Made by a program: the position numbers and the translations under genes. Positions 28,796-38,395 of a stretch of 64,000 bases of DNA are shown one piece after another (position 1 is the stretch's first letter; each line of letters begins with the position of its first letter). The notes under the pieces were generated by a model that did no database searches, was not told the origin of the DNA, and saw nothing but the letters and a program-made list of their open reading frames with translations. The DNA comes from Croceimicrobium sp963977415 (GTDB lineage Bacteria > Bacteroidota > Bacteroidia > Flavobacteriales > Schleiferiaceae): the NCBI GenBank assembly GCA_963977415.1, contig CAXBOS010000009.1, positions 82,602 through 146,601 on the forward strand, read 5' to 3'.

Positions 28796-29515
28796 ATGTT
28801 GAAAAGAAAATTTATAGCTCTAATTCTAGCAATTGTAGCGATTAGTCCTGCATTTGGTCAGAGTTTAATAGTGGAAACCTACGATAGTTTGGTAACTGGA
28901 GATGCTCTTTCGGATAACGATATCTATGGTTATGGTACGGTGAAGAATATTTCTTCGGATAGTGTTTTGGTGCGATTTAAAAGAATTGATGGTAATTACA
29001 ACCTTCTAACAGATAACAATGCAATTTGCTGGGGAATCTGTTTTATCCAATCTATTTCCGTGTCGCCGCCCTCATTTTCAGTTTTATTGGGACCAGGGGA
29101 TACGGCAAGTGCTAGTACCCATGTTTATCCCGATCAAGATGATATTAGTAGAGAAGGAGACATTACTTATGTATTTTTTGACTCTGATAATCCATTGGAT
29201 TCAGCTACTTATACAGTTAAGTACAAAGTAGAAGGCAGTGGCATTTCTGTTAAAGAGATTTCGGCGATGCCAGAATTATCGGTTTACCCAAATCCAGCAA
29301 CGGATCGCCTACAAGTTAATTACTCTGGCCAGAGCGCACAGAATTCTAGCTTTGAAATAATCAATTTAGTAGGCTCAAGGGTTTATTCCAAATCTTTGCA
29401 AGCCAGCGAAAGCACTTTTAATCTTAATATTAGTAATTTGAGTCCGGGAGTTTACTTCTGTGTTTTAAAAGCTGACAATAAGTTAGTTACCTCGAAGAAA
29501 TTAGTAGTTAATTAA
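28796..29515 (+). CDS. Secreted protein with type IX C-terminal sorting domain
   Basis: A 239-residue protein with a signal peptide (IVAISPAFGQ), a beta-rich body (about 22-150) without a recognised family, and a type A sorting domain: LSVYPNPATDRLQVNY, FEIINLVGSRVYSKSL, LNISNLSPGVYFCVLKADN. Such domains direct export through the type IX system and are then cleaved. Two cysteines (CWGIC) sit in the body. It lies between its own terminators, just upstream of ruvA-sprA. Confidence 0.85.
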   Translation: MLKRKFIALILAIVAISPAFGQSLIVETYDSLVTGDALSDNDIYGYGTVKNISSDSVLVRFKRIDGNYNLLTDNNAICWGICFIQSISVSPPSFSVLLGPGDTASASTHVYPDQDDISREGDITYVFFDSDNPLDSATYTVKYKVEGSGISVKEISAMPELSVYPNPATDRLQVNYSGQSAQNSSFEIINLVGSRVYSKSLQASESTFNLNISNLSPGVYFCVLKADNKLVTSKKLVVN

Positions 29516-29540
29516 GTTTCTAAGCCTAAATATTGAAAAG

Positions 29541-29565
29541 AGCCACCTATTATGGTGGCTTTTTT
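29541..29565 (+). terminator. Terminator after the type IX cargo gene
   Basis: 7-bp stem AGCCACC / GGTGGCT, TATTAT loop, then a T tract. Confidence 0.85.
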
Positions 29566-29587
29566 GTTTGGTCGTGTATGAAATCAG

Positions 29588-29595
29588 TAATTTTG
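29588..29595 (+). promoter_or_regulatory. -7 element for ruvA-sprA
   Basis: TAATTTTG matches TAnnTTTG 51 bases before the ruvA ATG. Confidence 0.5.
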
Positions 29596-29646
29596 CCGTT
29601 TTTTAAAGCTAGGCTGCAGCATAATTGAAGTCTATTTGAGAGAGCT

Positions 29647-30225
29647 ATGCTACATTATATAAAAGGATTTTTAGTAGAGGTCAATCCCACCACGGCTATC
29701 GTCGAGTGCAATGGGCTTGGCTACGAAATTAACATCGGCTTAAATACTTACTCGGCTATTAGCGGACTAAAAGAATTACAGCTCTTTTTACATCCGATCT
29801 ACAAGGAAGACTCCCAAACGCTTTACGGTTTTTATTCTAAAAAAGAATGCAGCATCTTTCAACAATTAATTTCAGTTTCTGGCGTTGGGGGTAACACGGC
29901 ACGAACAATTTTGAGCAGCCTTAGTCCGGCGGAAGTAATTGCCGGTGTTAGTAGAGAAGATGTAACCATGTTACAATCAGTAAAAGGGATAGGCCTGAAG
30001 ACGGCGCAAAGAATAATAATAGACTTAAAGGATAAACTAATTAAGCTTCATGATGATGAGCTTAGCCTACCTCAAGCTTTCGGTGTAAAGTCCGAAGCCA
30101 TAGCAGCTTTGGAGGTTTTAGGCTATAATGCTCGCCAAAGTGAAAGAGTTTTAAATACAATTCTCAAACAATCACCAGATTTCACCATCGAGGAACTAAT
30201 TAAAGCCGCCCTAAAGAAACTTTGA
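29647..30225 (+). CDS. ruvA: Holliday junction DNA-binding protein RuvA
   Basis: A 192-residue junction-binding protein that forms tetramers and recruits RuvB. The N-terminal OB fold starts MLHYIKGFLVEVNPTTAIVECNGLGYEI; the helix-hairpin-helix region has VSGVGGNTARTILSSL and VKGIGLKTAQRIIIDLK; the small C-terminal RuvB-contact domain begins near 145. Its last four bases overlap the sprA start, so the two are translated together. Confidence 0.96.
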   Translation: MLHYIKGFLVEVNPTTAIVECNGLGYEINIGLNTYSAISGLKELQLFLHPIYKEDSQTLYGFYSKKECSIFQQLISVSGVGGNTARTILSSLSPAEVIAGVSREDVTMLQSVKGIGLKTAQRIIIDLKDKLIKLHDDELSLPQAFGVKSEAIAALEVLGYNARQSERVLNTILKQSPDFTIEELIKAALKKL

Positions 30226-33200
30226 GTCTAAAGAAATCATATCTCCTTCTGCTTCTCGCTTTAAGCTCTGTAATGTGGTTTGCCTTTACAGGGAGAAGGG
30301 TGCGTACAACAGCGCGCAGTTCCGTGATAGGAAAATATCTTGCTCCAGCAGATACCAATGAACCCGATTCCTTGAAATACCCCTTTAAACCGGGTCAAAG
30401 TGGTGGCGTTTACGGTTCAAACCCTAGCAATTACAAAGAGGATGTAGTATTTGATGCCAATTCGGGTAATTATTTTGTTTATCAACGCTATGGTCGTTTT
30501 GCCACAAAGTCGCCCATAGTAATGACCCCCGATGAATACCGAAATTATGTAGCCCGTAAACAGGCCTTAGAGTATTGGGATCAGAAAACCCAAAGTGATG
30601 CCGCCGCTAAGGCAGAAGGGCGAGATCCTGAGTCATCTTTAATCCCGCAAATACAGGTTAATAATGAGTTGTTTAATCGAGTATTTGGCAGCAATACCAT
30701 CGATATTCGTCCCCAAGGTTTTGCTGAACTAACTTTTGGTGGACGCTTTCAACAGATAGATAATCCTATTATTCCAGAGCGTAACCGAAATGTTTTCACC
30801 TTTAATTTTGATCAGCGCATTCAAATGAATGTAACGGGCAGTATTGGTGAAAAAATGAAGGTGAATGTTAATTACGACACGGAAGCGACCTTCGCTTTTG
30901 AAAATCAAGTGAAACTCGAGTTTACCGGTGATGAAGACGACATAATCAAAAAGCTGGAACTGGGTAATGTAAACTTACCCCTTAATTCATCTTTAATTAC
31001 TGGAGCACAAAGCTTATTCGGGATAAAAGGACAATTCCGATTTGGGAAGTTAAATGTAACCGGGGTTTTCTCCGAACAACGCAGTCAATCCTCGTCGATT
31101 AATATTCAAGGGGGAGCCACTACCACCGAATTTGAAATATGGGGGGATCAGTATGAAGCGAACCGCCATTATTTCTTATCGCATTACTTTAGAGATAATT
31201 ACGAGGAGTTTCAGCTAAATGCACCTTTAATTACTTCGCCCGTTCAAATTACAAAGGTGGAAGTTTGGGTAACCAATAACCGTCAGAATACCCAGGATAC
31301 AAGGAATATTGTTGCCTTTATGGACTTAGGGGAAAATCGTAATTCGGCTTATCGTAACGGACAAATTCCCGGTCCTGATATTTTTGGAGGAGCAGCCACG
31401 AACAACATCTTCCCTGATAACTTGGTAAACACTCTTGATCCACAAAGCTTACAAGCTCAGTTTCCCGGCTTAAGAGACATCTCTCAGGTTAATCAAGTTT
31501 TAAATGCTGCGGGATTTAATGAAGCGACCGAATATGTTGAACTAGCTAATGCTAGAAAATTAAATCCTAATGAATTCACCTTTCATCCGCAATTAGGTTA
31601 TATCTCTTTAAATACTGCTTTAAATCAGGATGAAGTTTTAGCGGTATCATTTCAATACACTGCTGGAGGAAGAACCTTTCAGGTAGGTGAATTTAGTACC
31701 GATGGGGTAACTCCTCCCAATAACTTGGTGGTGAAAATGCTGAAGAGTTTCTTCCTCGATGTACGTTTGCCTTCTTGGGACTTAATGATGAAGAACGTTT
31801 ATTCCTTAAGTGCTTTTCAAGTGGGAGCAGATGATTTTCGTTTGCAGGTTATGTACCAAAACGACGAAACAGGGGCTCCAGTACCCTTTCTGCCCGAGAG
31901 CAATTTGCGCAGTGAGCTTTTACTGCGAGTAATGGATTTGGATCGACTTAACCAGAATAATGATCCCTTTCCAGATGGATTTTTCGATTTCATTCCCAAT
32001 CAAACTATTTACCCGCAAAACGGTAGAATTTTCTTCCCGGTGTTGGAGCCTTTTGGTAGCAACTTAGCGAATAAATTAGATTCGGAAGAGGCAAAGGATC
32101 GATATGTATTCCAACAATTATACGACTCCACCCGATTTGTGGCCCAAAATGAGACGCGCCTTAATAAGTACCTGATTAAAGGACAATTTAAGTCTTCTTC
32201 TAGCAGTGAAATTCAGTTAAATGCCTTTAATATTCCGCCGGGATCCGTTTCGGTAACTGCGGGAGGAACTCGGCTTATTGAAGGGCAAGACTATTCGGTT
32301 GATTATAATCTTGGCCGCGTAAGTATCTTAAATGAAGGCATCCTTAATTCAGGTGTACCCATTAAAGTGGATTTTGAAAACAACGCGCTTTTCAATTTCC
32401 AGACTAAAACCTTTATGGGGGTAAATGCCGAGTATCGCTTTAACGAAAACTTCAACTTGGGCGCCACCTTGGTAAACCTGAACGAAAGGCCGCTTACGCA
32501 GAAGGTGAACATTGGCGATGAACCGATTTCCAATACCATTATTGGTATGAATGGATCGTATAGTCAAGAGTCGCCTTTTTTAACCCGTATGGTAGATGCC
32601 ATACCTTTTATTGACACCAAGGAGCCTTCCAACTTTTTAGTCAGTGGTGAAGTGGCACGCATTATTCCCGGGACTCCCAGAGGTATTGAAATTAATGGCG
32701 AGCAAACTACCTTCTTAGATGATTTTGAAAGCAGCCAAACCACGATTGATATTCGTAATCCTAATGCTTGGCGCTTGGCCAGTACCCCTGCGGGTCAGTT
32801 GAATTTATTTCCGGAAGCTTCGGAAAACTCTTTGGCTTATGGCTTCAATCGTGCCCGACTAGCTTGGTATTCTATCGATCCGCTTTTTCACAACGACGAA
32901 GCCAGAACCCCAGACAATATTAGGAATAATAAGGATTTACAATCGACCAACCCCGTTAGGGAAGTATTGGTAAATGAGGTTTTTCCTAACTTGGAATTAG
33001 ACCCTTCGCAACCGCGTAATGTGGCTACCCTTGATTTAGCTTTTTATCCAAAAGAAAGAGGTCCTTATAACTACGATGTAGAACCAACAATTTATTCAGC
33101 GGGTCTTAATCAAGAGGGTGAGTTAAACGATCCTAGTTCACGTTGGGGAGGCATAATGCGCGACATTACCGTTACTAACTTTGAAGAGCAAAATATAGAA

Positions 33201-36200
33201 TTCATCCAGTTTTGGATGCTAAACCCCTTTGTTGGAGTGGATGATGTTCCCGAAGGAGGAGATCTATATTTTAACTTAGGAAGTATTTCAGAAGATATAT
33301 TAAAGGATGGAGTACAAGCGATTGAAAATAGCATCCCTGTAGATGGTGATCTTTCTAAGCTTGACTCAACGAATTGGGGTTACGCGAGCAATGTTCGCCC
33401 GCCAGTAGTAGCCTTTGACGCGGATCCGGCGGCACGCGATTTACAGGATGTGGGTTATGACCTCTTAAATGATCAGCAAGAACGCATTTGGTCCTATGAT
33501 TCAGCTTATCCCAATTACATTCAGCGTATTGTGAATAATTTAGGAGCGGGTACCACGGCTGAAATTCAGGCCAATGCCGACCCAGCGGCTGATAACTTCC
33601 AATACTATCGCGGTTCAAGTTTAGATCAGGCAAGTGCTAACATCTTAGAGCGCTATAAAATGTTTAATAACCCACAAGGTAATAGTAATCCTACACCAGT
33701 TGGCGGAGTTTCTGCTTTCGCGACCAACTTACCCGACATTGAGGATATCAACCGCGATCAAACCTTGAGTAAAACCGAAACTTATTTCCAGTATCGCATT
33801 AGTATTCGCCCACAAGATCTTAATCAAGTAGGTGAAAATTACATCACCGATATTTATACAACCAACTCTCCTGAGCAGCCAAACGGGAGAAGCTATCGGG
33901 CCCAATGGATACAGTTCAAAATTCCAGTTTTTAATCCTGATAGTAAAGTTGGTCCCATCAATGACTTTCGTTCCATCCGTTTTATTCGTGCTTTCTTAAC
34001 CCAGTTTCCCGACGATATCGTAGTTCGCTTTGCGCGGATGGAGCTAGTAAGAGGAGAGTGGCGTCGCTATCAATTTTCTTTAGATGGCACGCGTGATCGC
34101 TTGTCGCAAGATGATCAAGACAATACTATTTTCGAAGTGAATGCTGTGAATATCGAACAAAATGGTTCACGGCAACCAGTTCCCTATGTTTTACCTCCTG
34201 GCATAGACCGTCAGGTGCTATTTGGTACCACATCTGCGAACCAGCAAAACGAACAAGCTTTATCCCTGCGCATCCTAAACTTAGAGGACGGCGATGCTCG
34301 CGCTGTTTTTAGGAATATCAATTTCGATATGCGTCTGTACAAGCGTTTGCGATTATTTTCGCACTTAGAGTCTGCCGGCGAATTTGATGATTTAAACAAT
34401 GGCGATCTACGATTATTTATACGCTTAGGTAGCGATTACGACCTTAACTATTACGAATACGAAATTCCGCTTACGGTTACCCCTTGGGGGACATCTGCTA
34501 CAAGCCCCGATTTAATTTGGCCAAGTTCCAACGAATTAGACTTCCCTTTAAATGCATTGAAAGAAGTAAAGCTGGAGCGAAATGCGGCCTATCAAAACAC
34601 CGGAGACCCCTTAAATGAGCCTTATTCAGCGCAGAAGGCAGGCGGAAGAATAACCATAGTGGGTGCGCCGAATTTGGGTAATGTGCGCACCATATTAATT
34701 GGGGTCCGCAACCCTAAAAAACGCCTTGCTAATGATCCCGATGATGGCTTTCCAAAAAGTGCTGAAGTGTGGATTAACGAATTACGATTAACGGATTTCG
34801 ATCAAGATGGAGGTTGGGCTGCCAATGCAAGAGTGGCGGCAAAGCTGGCTGATTTTGCCAATGTTTCGGTCACAGGTAGAACAAGCTCTATCGGTTTCGG
34901 TTCCCTTGATCAAACAGTTTCAGAGTTTAGCCAAGAGCAGATGTACTCATACGACCTACAGTCGAATGTAGAGTTGGGTAAATTCTTTAATAAAGATTAT
35001 GGTATCCGTATTCCAATGTTTTACGGAACGAGCGAAACTTGGATTAACCCTCGTTTTAATCCCCTTGATCCCGATATTGAATTTGACCAGGCCATCGAAA
35101 ATGTGGAGAGTCCCGCTCGCGCAGATTCGCTTCGTCAGGCCACCCAAGATTATACCCGTCGCCGTTCGATTAACTTTACCAATGTTCGCAAAGAACGCAA
35201 GGGCTCGAAAGGACAGAAAAATCCACAGATATACGATATCGAAAACTTCGCCGCTAGCTATTCTTTTAGCGAAACCTTTAGGCGAAACATCAACACGCGC
35301 TTCGATTTAAATCGTCAGCATAATGCCAGTCTGAATTATACCTATCGAACACGTCCTAAATTGGTGAAGCCTTTTAGTAAAGTTTCGTGGTTACAGAGCG
35401 ATTATTTGGCTTTAGTACGTGATTTCAATTTTTATCCGTACCCCAAAAGCTTTACCGCTATTGCTAGTGCAGATAGGAGTTATACGGCAATGCAAATGCG
35501 GAATACTGATGCGATTTTAAATGATATCCCACCAGAATTACTAGGTAATTTAGATGCGACCTATAACAAAAACTTTAATCTTAATCGCCAATATACCTTA
35601 CTTTTTGATCTTACCGAGTCTTTGCGTTTCGACTATAATGCGCGCACCAATGCCCGGATTGATGAGCTGCCAGGAGCACCAAATACCGACTCGAACCGGA
35701 CGGTTATTATGCAAAACTTGGAGCAGTTAGGAAGAGCCTTGAACTATCACCAAAGGGTGACCTTAAACTGGCAGTTGCCTTTAAGTAAAATTCCGTTGAT
35801 AGATTTTGCCACGGTAAGTGCTACTTATAATGGTGATTACGATTGGCAAGCCCCTTCTCAAACTACTACTGCTGCCGCAAGAAGCACAGGTGGCACAGCT
35901 TCCAATTTTAATCTGAATTTTGGTAATACCATTCAAAATAATAGGCAATTACAACTGAATAGTACCTTAAATTTCACGGCTTTATATGCCAAAGTACCTT
36001 ATTTAAAAAAGGCACAGCAGGGCTCACAAGGAGAGGAGCGAAGAAGACCGCGTGGAGTTCCTCGTCCCGGTAGAAATAATCCGAATGCCACAAACAAACC
36101 AGAGGAAGAGGAGGAAGATAAGGAGCAAAGTACTTTAGATAAGATATTAATGGAAAGTGCCAAGGTTCTGATGATGGTGAAATCGGGCTCCTTCAGCTAC

Positions 36201-37565
36201 AGTCAAAGTAACGGGCAATTTTTGCCAGGTTTTGCCAATAGCCCGCAGTTGTTTGGTTTGGATAATGCAGGCGGAAATTATGCGCCAGGCTTATGGTTTA
36301 GCGTGGGTGGACAAACAGATATTCGTTCGGCAGCGGTGGCAAACGATTGGTTAGTTCGTAATGAGAATTTAAATAATCAGTACCGTCAAACGAGCGCTCG
36401 CACCATTAATATGCGCCTTACCGCTGAGCCTTTAAATGCCTTGCGTATTGTTATAAGCGCTCAAAATAATGCGACTGGAAATTTAGCAGAGTTCTTCCGC
36501 TTAGATACAATAGCGGGGGGCTTTGTTAGTCAGAACACTTTTAATACTCAAACCTTTTCTAGTTCATGGTTTATGTTAGGCACCGCTTTCGAAACGATTT
36601 CTGCGCCCGAATATAGCTCTGCTACTTACGATCAGTTTAGAGAGAATCGATTAATTATTTCGCAACGTTTGGCGAATAATTTGGCATCCACTGATTCAAT
36701 TACAGGTTATTCTCCCGATTTGGTAGGCTCTGGCGATTCTTCCAATTTTGGTTACCGCTATTATAGCGTTAGCTCGCAAGATGTAATGATTCCAGCCTTC
36801 ATTGCGGCTTACTCTGGGCAAGATGTAAACACTATTGAACTTGGAGCAACTCGAAAAACACCTTTGCCCAACTGGCAAATTACTTACGATGGTTTAACTA
36901 AAATGAAGTTCTTTAAAAATTACTTCAATAGCTTTACCTTAAGTCATGCCTATCGTTCTACCTATACGGTATCAAGCATGACCACCAATTTGTTACGTCA
37001 GAAGGAGATTCAAGACAACCCCAATGATGTTCCTTTAGATAATAACGGAGACTTGTTGCCGCTTAACCAAATTAATGCGGTTAGTCTCTCGGAGCAATTT
37101 TCACCTTTAATTGGTATTAACACGAAGCTGAAAAATAACATGACGCTACGGGTAGAGTATAAGAGCGATCGTAGCATGATTTTAAGTTTAACCAATAATC
37201 AGATTACCGAGAACCGTGGAAGTGAATGGGTAATTGGTGCGGGCTATATCATCAAGGATGTGAAATTGAAATTTGTAAGAGTGGGTTCTCGTCGCACCAA
37301 CCCGGTATCTAACTTAGAGTTAAGAGCCGATGTGGGTATTCGCGACAATATTATTTTAATCCGTCGTATCATTGAGGAATCTGACCAAGCGACTTCTGGC
37401 CAAAGAATAACTACGGTTAAGGTATCGGCCGATTATCGTATTAGCCAAAGGGTTCAAACCAAGGTTTTCTACGATTTAAACATGTCGCGTTTCAAGACCT
37501 CTAACGCTTTCCCATTAACGACCAATCAATTTGGAATAAGTGTAAGGTTAAATCTGGGTCAATAA
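30222..37565 (+). CDS. sprA: Type IX secretion translocon protein SprA (Sov)
   Basis: A 2447-residue outer membrane protein, matching the giant barrel that forms the type IX translocon. N-terminal signal sequence (KKSYLLLLLALSSVMWFAFTG), then repeated SprA-type segments such as LEYWDQKTQSDAAAKAEGRD, IDIRPQGFAELTFGG, FLDDFESSQTTIDIR and EVWINELRLTDFDQDGGW. The C-terminal end SNAFPLTTNQFGISVRLNLGQ is barrel-like. The start is TTG at 30222, overlapping ruvA by four bases; the next in-frame ATG (30273) would remove the signal peptide. The frame is intact over 7.3 kb. Cargo genes lie just upstream. Confidence 0.95.
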   Translation: MSLKKSYLLLLLALSSVMWFAFTGRRVRTTARSSVIGKYLAPADTNEPDSLKYPFKPGQSGGVYGSNPSNYKEDVVFDANSGNYFVYQRYGRFATKSPIVMTPDEYRNYVARKQALEYWDQKTQSDAAAKAEGRDPESSLIPQIQVNNELFNRVFGSNTIDIRPQGFAELTFGGRFQQIDNPIIPERNRNVFTFNFDQRIQMNVTGSIGEKMKVNVNYDTEATFAFENQVKLEFTGDEDDIIKKLELGNVNLPLNSSLITGAQSLFGIKGQFRFGKLNVTGVFSEQRSQSSSINIQGGATTTEFEIWGDQYEANRHYFLSHYFRDNYEEFQLNAPLITSPVQITKVEVWVTNNRQNTQDTRNIVAFMDLGENRNSAYRNGQIPGPDIFGGAATNNIFPDNLVNTLDPQSLQAQFPGLRDISQVNQVLNAAGFNEATEYVELANARKLNPNEFTFHPQLGYISLNTALNQDEVLAVSFQYTAGGRTFQVGEFSTDGVTPPNNLVVKMLKSFFLDVRLPSWDLMMKNVYSLSAFQVGADDFRLQVMYQNDETGAPVPFLPESNLRSELLLRVMDLDRLNQNNDPFPDGFFDFIPNQTIYPQNGRIFFPVLEPFGSNLANKLDSEEAKDRYVFQQLYDSTRFVAQNETRLNKYLIKGQFKSSSSSEIQLNAFNIPPGSVSVTAGGTRLIEGQDYSVDYNLGRVSILNEGILNSGVPIKVDFENNALFNFQTKTFMGVNAEYRFNENFNLGATLVNLNERPLTQKVNIGDEPISNTIIGMNGSYSQESPFLTRMVDAIPFIDTKEPSNFLVSGEVARIIPGTPRGIEINGEQTTFLDDFESSQTTIDIRNPNAWRLASTPAGQLNLFPEASENSLAYGFNRARLAWYSIDPLFHNDEARTPDNIRNNKDLQSTNPVREVLVNEVFPNLELDPSQPRNVATLDLAFYPKERGPYNYDVEPTIYSAGLNQEGELNDPSSRWGGIMRDITVTNFEEQNIEFIQFWMLNPFVGVDDVPEGGDLYFNLGSISEDILKDGVQAIENSIPVDGDLSKLDSTNWGYASNVRPPVVAFDADPAARDLQDVGYDLLNDQQERIWSYDSAYPNYIQRIVNNLGAGTTAEIQANADPAADNFQYYRGSSLDQASANILERYKMFNNPQGNSNPTPVGGVSAFATNLPDIEDINRDQTLSKTETYFQYRISIRPQDLNQVGENYITDIYTTNSPEQPNGRSYRAQWIQFKIPVFNPDSKVGPINDFRSIRFIRAFLTQFPDDIVVRFARMELVRGEWRRYQFSLDGTRDRLSQDDQDNTIFEVNAVNIEQNGSRQPVPYVLPPGIDRQVLFGTTSANQQNEQALSLRILNLEDGDARAVFRNINFDMRLYKRLRLFSHLESAGEFDDLNNGDLRLFIRLGSDYDLNYYEYEIPLTVTPWGTSATSPDLIWPSSNELDFPLNALKEVKLERNAAYQNTGDPLNEPYSAQKAGGRITIVGAPNLGNVRTILIGVRNPKKRLANDPDDGFPKSAEVWINELRLTDFDQDGGWAANARVAAKLADFANVSVTGRTSSIGFGSLDQTVSEFSQEQMYSYDLQSNVELGKFFNKDYGIRIPMFYGTSETWINPRFNPLDPDIEFDQAIENVESPARADSLRQATQDYTRRRSINFTNVRKERKGSKGQKNPQIYDIENFAASYSFSETFRRNINTRFDLNRQHNASLNYTYRTRPKLVKPFSKVSWLQSDYLALVRDFNFYPYPKSFTAIASADRSYTAMQMRNTDAILNDIPPELLGNLDATYNKNFNLNRQYTLLFDLTESLRFDYNARTNARIDELPGAPNTDSNRTVIMQNLEQLGRALNYHQRVTLNWQLPLSKIPLIDFATVSATYNGDYDWQAPSQTTTAAARSTGGTASNFNLNFGNTIQNNRQLQLNSTLNFTALYAKVPYLKKAQQGSQGEERRRPRGVPRPGRNNPNATNKPEEEEEDKEQSTLDKILMESAKVLMMVKSGSFSYSQSNGQFLPGFANSPQLFGLDNAGGNYAPGLWFSVGGQTDIRSAAVANDWLVRNENLNNQYRQTSARTINMRLTAEPLNALRIVISAQNNATGNLAEFFRLDTIAGGFVSQNTFNTQTFSSSWFMLGTAFETISAPEYSSATYDQFRENRLIISQRLANNLASTDSITGYSPDLVGSGDSSNFGYRYYSVSSQDVMIPAFIAAYSGQDVNTIELGATRKTPLPNWQITYDGLTKMKFFKNYFNSFTLSHAYRSTYTVSSMTTNLLRQKEIQDNPNDVPLDNNGDLLPLNQINAVSLSEQFSPLIGINTKLKNNMTLRVEYKSDRSMILSLTNNQITENRGSEWVIGAGYIIKDVKLKFVRVGSRRTNPVSNLELRADVGIRDNIILIRRIIEESDQATSGQRITTVKVSADYRISQRVQTKVFYDLNMSRFKTSNAFPLTTNQFGISVRLNLGQ

Positions 37566-37579
37566 CAAAGAAAACTATT

Positions 37580-37587
37580 TACATTTG
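37580..37587 (+). promoter_or_regulatory. -7 element for gcvH
   Basis: TACATTTG matches TAnnTTTG 17 bases before the gcvH ATG. Confidence 0.55.
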
Positions 37588-37604
37588 CCGCAAATAATGA
37601 TATT

Positions 37605-37985
37605 ATGAATATACCAGCCGATCTAAAGTATACTAAAGACCACGAGTGGGTACGCGTTGAAAGTGATGACACCGTAGTGGTAGGCATTACCGATTTTGCC
37701 CAAGGAGAATTAGGTGACATTGTATTTGTAGAGATTGAAACGGAAGGAGAAAGCCTTGATCGTGAAGAGACTTTTGGCTCAGTGGAAGCAGTAAAAACTG
37801 TTTCTGACTTGTTTATGCCAGTATCTGGTGAAGTTTTGGAGTTCAACGAAGAAATCGAGTCGAACCCAGAAATAGTAAACAGTGATCCTTACGGTAAAGG
37901 CTGGATGGTGAAAATTAAACTGAGCGATGCTGCCGAGTTAGAAGATTTGCTTAGCGCAGAGGCCTACCAAGATTTAGTAGGGTGA
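37605..37985 (+). CDS. gcvH: Glycine cleavage system H protein
   Basis: A 126-residue lipoyl carrier that shuttles the aminomethyl group between the P, T and L proteins. KYTKDHEWV at the N-terminus and the lipoylation segment FGSVEAVKTVSDL with its Lys are intact. No other gcv genes lie nearby. The last bases overlap the vanZ start by four, as in other Flavobacteriales where gcvH is followed by vanZ and tonB. Confidence 0.96.
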   Translation: MNIPADLKYTKDHEWVRVESDDTVVVGITDFAQGELGDIVFVEIETEGESLDREETFGSVEAVKTVSDLFMPVSGEVLEFNEEIESNPEIVNSDPYGKGWMVKIKLSDAAELEDLLSAEAYQDLVG

Positions 37986-38377
37986 TCTCTAAGCTAAAAA
38001 CCAAAAAGCTAACATATTATGCCCCAGCAATTGTCTGGGGTTTTTTGATTGCCTATTTTACGCTCATGCCAGGTTCGCAGGTGCCAAAGTCTTTGGCCAG
38101 CCTAAATGATAAGTGGATTCATGGTACTATTTATTTTTTCTCTGCTAGTCTAATAATCTTGGGCCTAGTCCGTTATAATTTCAGAAGGAGCTTAAGCATT
38201 AAAGCAGCAATTCTCGTTTTTTTATTCTGTTTGCTTTTTGGAGGCATCATAGAAATCCTCCAGCATGAGTTTGTTTCTCGGCGCCACGGCGATTGGTTCG
38301 ACTTCTGGGCCAACAATACTGGTGCTGCAATTAGTGTGCTTTTGTGGTCTTTTACTTTAGGCCGCAAGGCTAAGTAG
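37982..38377 (+). CDS. VanZ-family membrane protein
   Basis: A 131-residue protein with four membrane helices. VanZ-family features: YFTLMPGSQVPKS in the first loop, NDKWIHGTIYFFSA and GGIIEILQHEFVSRRHGDWFDFWANNTGAAI. The function of chromosomal VanZ homologues is not settled. The start is GTG at 37982, overlapping gcvH by four bases. A terminator-like hairpin lies inside its first codons (38022-38046). Confidence 0.88.
   Translation: MISKLKTKKLTYYAPAIVWGFLIAYFTLMPGSQVPKSLASLNDKWIHGTIYFFSASLIILGLVRYNFRRSLSIKAAILVFLFCLLFGGIIEILQHEFVSRRHGDWFDFWANNTGAAISVLLWSFTLGRKAK
38022..38046 (+). terminator. Terminator-like hairpin inside the vanZ start region
   Basis: CCCCAG and CTGGGG form a 6-bp GC-rich stem with a 7-base loop, followed at once by six T. 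It lies 37 bases after the gcvH stop and within vanZ codons 14-22. It may end most gcvH transcripts, or be a product of codon choice. Confidence 0.45.
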
Positions 38378-38395
38378 AAACCCAAAATCACCGTT

